A stretch of 64,000 bases of DNA from Glomus cerebriforme (taxonomy: Eukaryota; Glomeromycota; Glomeromycetes; Glomerales; Glomeraceae), in NCBI GenBank assembly GCA_003550305.1, contig QKYT01000074.1, forward strand, positions 190,828 to 254,827, given 5' to 3'. Under the pieces are notes generated by a model that was given only the letters and a program-made list of their open reading frames with translations, made no database searches and was not told the DNA's origin. Shown one piece after another: positions 62,105-64,000 of the stretch. A program made the translations under genes and the position numbers. The number at the start of each line of letters is the position of its first letter. Positions within the stretch are counted from its first letter, which is position 1.

Positions 62105-64000
62105 ATGTCAAAAAAATTTTTTAGTAGAGGCAAAAGACGTAATGAAAATGAAACAGAAAATCCTCGTATCGAAATTATTCCCGCAGAGGATGATTCGTCT
62201 ATGGCTATTGATAGTCCAATCCCATCTCCTTCATATTCTACAGCAACAACAAGTGAAGTATCAAGAGAATTAAAAAGAATGCGTTTAGATAATAGTAATG
62301 AAGAAACATGTATAAGTTCATTAGAATTAACAGCCAACTTAGCAACAGCGGCAAGCTCAATAGTAGAAGGTGCATCAAATGTCGCTCAAAATTTTGCACC
62401 ATTTGCACCATTAATAAAGCAATTTTTAGACATAGGAAAAGAAATCGTAATATTATATGAAAAAGCAGAACACAATAAAGAAATATGTAGTTTTCTTTTA
62501 CAAAGATGTAATTGTGCAAGAGTTGCAGTTGAAGATTTAGATATGAGAAAGACCGAAAATGTGACCTTCTTTTCTAAAAAAGAAAATTATGAATTATTTA
62601 GAAATTTTATTAAATGTATGCAGAGAATTAAAAAATTTATTGGAGATGTTAGTCAATTAAATAGGGTCAAAAAATATTTTTTCGCAAATAATATTGAATC
62701 AACTTTTACCGAACTTATAAATGAATTTGAAGGATATATGAATAGTTTGAAATTCTCATTTTCCGTACAATCTAGAAATGAAATAATGGTTATTAAACGA
62801 GAAATTAGACAACTCTCGGAATTAATATTAAATATTCATGGAGTTCCTGACACTACACAATCAAAACAAGATTTTTTTAATGAAATTGGATTAGTGACTA
62901 AGAAGAATAAAAATTTTCGAAAACAAAATATCGATAATATTGAATTTCAAAATTCAGTTGAAGAGATAGAACCATTACTTGAAGGTCAATTTCAAAAAAC
63001 TGATATTGTACGTTCAAAAAAAATTGAAAAACGTACAGCATATAATGATTGTTCTGAATATTGTTTTAAAGAATTTTCTAATAATTCATCATCATCATCT
63101 TTGAATCAACCTAATACTCAAATTGAAATTAGACGTCAAGTTAATATTCTTAAAGAATTAAAAAATTCTAATCATATTATAAAATTTTTTGGTGTCGCTC
63201 AAGAAAATTCTAAATTTTATTTGGTTACTGAATGGATGGAATTTGGAAATTTAAATGAATATTATACAAATTATAGAGAGAATATGAATTGGAAGACTAA
63301 AGTTAGATTTGCTTTGGATATTTGTCGTGGTGTTTCTTATCTTAATGATTGTCAAGTAAGCTAAAAAAAAAGATTTATAAATCATAAAATTTATTTTTAA
63401 AAAGAATTTAATTCAAATTATTTTTATTTAGATTCTTCATCANGATATTCNATCNGNAAATATTTTANTAAATNATGATNATNAGGTTAAGATAGCAAAT
63501 TTTGGTTTAAGTAAAAAATTTTCAGAATTTACAAGAAACATTTCACATAATATTGAAAATGTTAGATACATGGCTCCAGAAAAACTATTAATAGAAGAAG
63601 ATGAAAGTAATCACACACAAGGGCTATCTCATGTTATCAAAAGAAAAAAAGTTCCTTATGATTCTAAATGTGAAATTTACAGGTAAATATTATAAATTAT
63701 TTCAATAACAAATTTTAAGCAAAAATTTAGTAATAATTATATATATTTTATAGTGTTGGAGCATTATTATGGGAAATCGCTGAACTGAAAAAACCTCATT
63801 CGGATATTAATAATACAGAAATGCTTATTAGTATTAGAGAACGTGTACGTAAAAGATATCGTGAACCACTTTCAGATGATGTACCTGATCCTTGGAAATT
63901 TATAGTTAAAAGATGTGAGTGGAATGATTTTAAGAAGCACTTATTAATTTTAAATATTAATCTAAATTTTTTCCAATTCCAATTAAGCTATGGAACATGA
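62105..64000 (+). CDS. MLKL-like N-terminal bundle fused to a predicted pseudokinase (3' end beyond window)
   Basis: Exons: 62105-63355, 63432-63682, 63754-63914, 63988-beyond the window. A disordered, basic N-terminus (about 1-70) is followed by a helical domain (about 75-235): ASSIVEGASNVAQNFAPFAP, FLDIGKEIVILYEKAEHNKE, FLLQRCNCARVAVEDL, CMQRIKKFIGDVSQLNRVKK, INEFEGYMNSLKFSF. This pattern matches the MLKL N-terminal four-helix bundle family. The kinase-like part (about 290 on) lacks a glycine-rich loop, keeps a lysine in EYCFKEF, and has H-(H/Q)-D-I-x-S-x-N for HRDLxxxN and ANFG (N440) for DFG; YMAPEKL and SVGALLWEIAELKKP are normal. Without the DFG Asp it is probably catalytically weak or dead, as in animal MLKL. 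Eight N calls fall in codons 421-435; codon 421 is CAN (His/Gln), so it cannot be Arg. Role in cell death is inference. Confidence 0.88.

Noticed and set aside
62050..62519. Minus-strand frames inside the MLKL-like gene
   Set aside because: Shadow frames of a well-supported plus-strand gene; hydrophobic composition is the complement of its charged residues.

Overview
The window is eukaryotic and fungal. It is very AT-rich, its genes carry short GT-AG introns (roughly 55-130 nt), and gene-free DNA is packed with decayed transposons. Three genes joining a TKL-type protein kinase to Sel1 repeats, an MLKL-like kinase gene and characteristic LINE relics point to an arbuscular mycorrhizal fungus of the Rhizophagus type (Glomeromycotina). 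This assignment rests on gene content only; no database search was run.

Layout. 2285-3329 (-) SPRY-domain gene. 6094-9600 (-) seven-exon VIT + von Willebrand A gene. 9.6-25 kb is almost gene-free and holds a CACTA-type transposase relic, several inverted-repeat elements (15.0-15.6, 19.9-20.2 and 20.4-21.3 kb), a retroposed insert with 16-bp target duplications (13.8-14.4 kb) and a LINE-like tail. 26214-26957 (-) MPDU1-like PQ-loop membrane protein. 28796-32281 (+) kinase/Sel1 gene 1 (18 repeats). 32.6-33.5 kb LINE endonuclease relic containing a 123-bp hAT-like MITE. 35610-38285 (-) kinase/Sel1 gene 2 (10 repeats, HRD changed to HHD). 38879-40624 (+) seven-exon alanine-glyoxylate/serine-pyruvate aminotransferase. 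41.7-44.1 kb LINE RNase H relic. 45929-49113: two convergent, nearly identical genes for small secreted proteins. 49421-50941 (+) secreted/membrane Kelch protein. 51458-53710 (+) kinase/Sel1 gene 3 (6 repeats). 54.9-58.3 kb: a mariner-like element nested in a pogo-like element, and another Tc1/mariner-type element with a 515-N assembly gap. 62105-64000+ (+) MLKL-like N-terminal bundle joined to a predicted pseudokinase, cut by the window edge.

How the genes fit together. There are no operons. The three kinase/Sel1 genes share exon structure and differ mainly in the number of two-repeat Sel1 modules (18/10/6), so they are one locally dispersed family. The last gene resembles animal MLKL, the necroptosis executioner, in architecture and in loss of catalytic residues; it is the best candidate here for an under-described system (inferred regulated cell death or self/non-self response). 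AGX1-like and MPDU1-like genes are housekeeping (glyoxylate metabolism; dolichol-linked sugar use in the ER).

Limits: exon boundaries were set by eye from splice consensus and reading-frame closure, and every multi-exon model given closes in frame. No tRNA, rRNA or CRISPR array was found.
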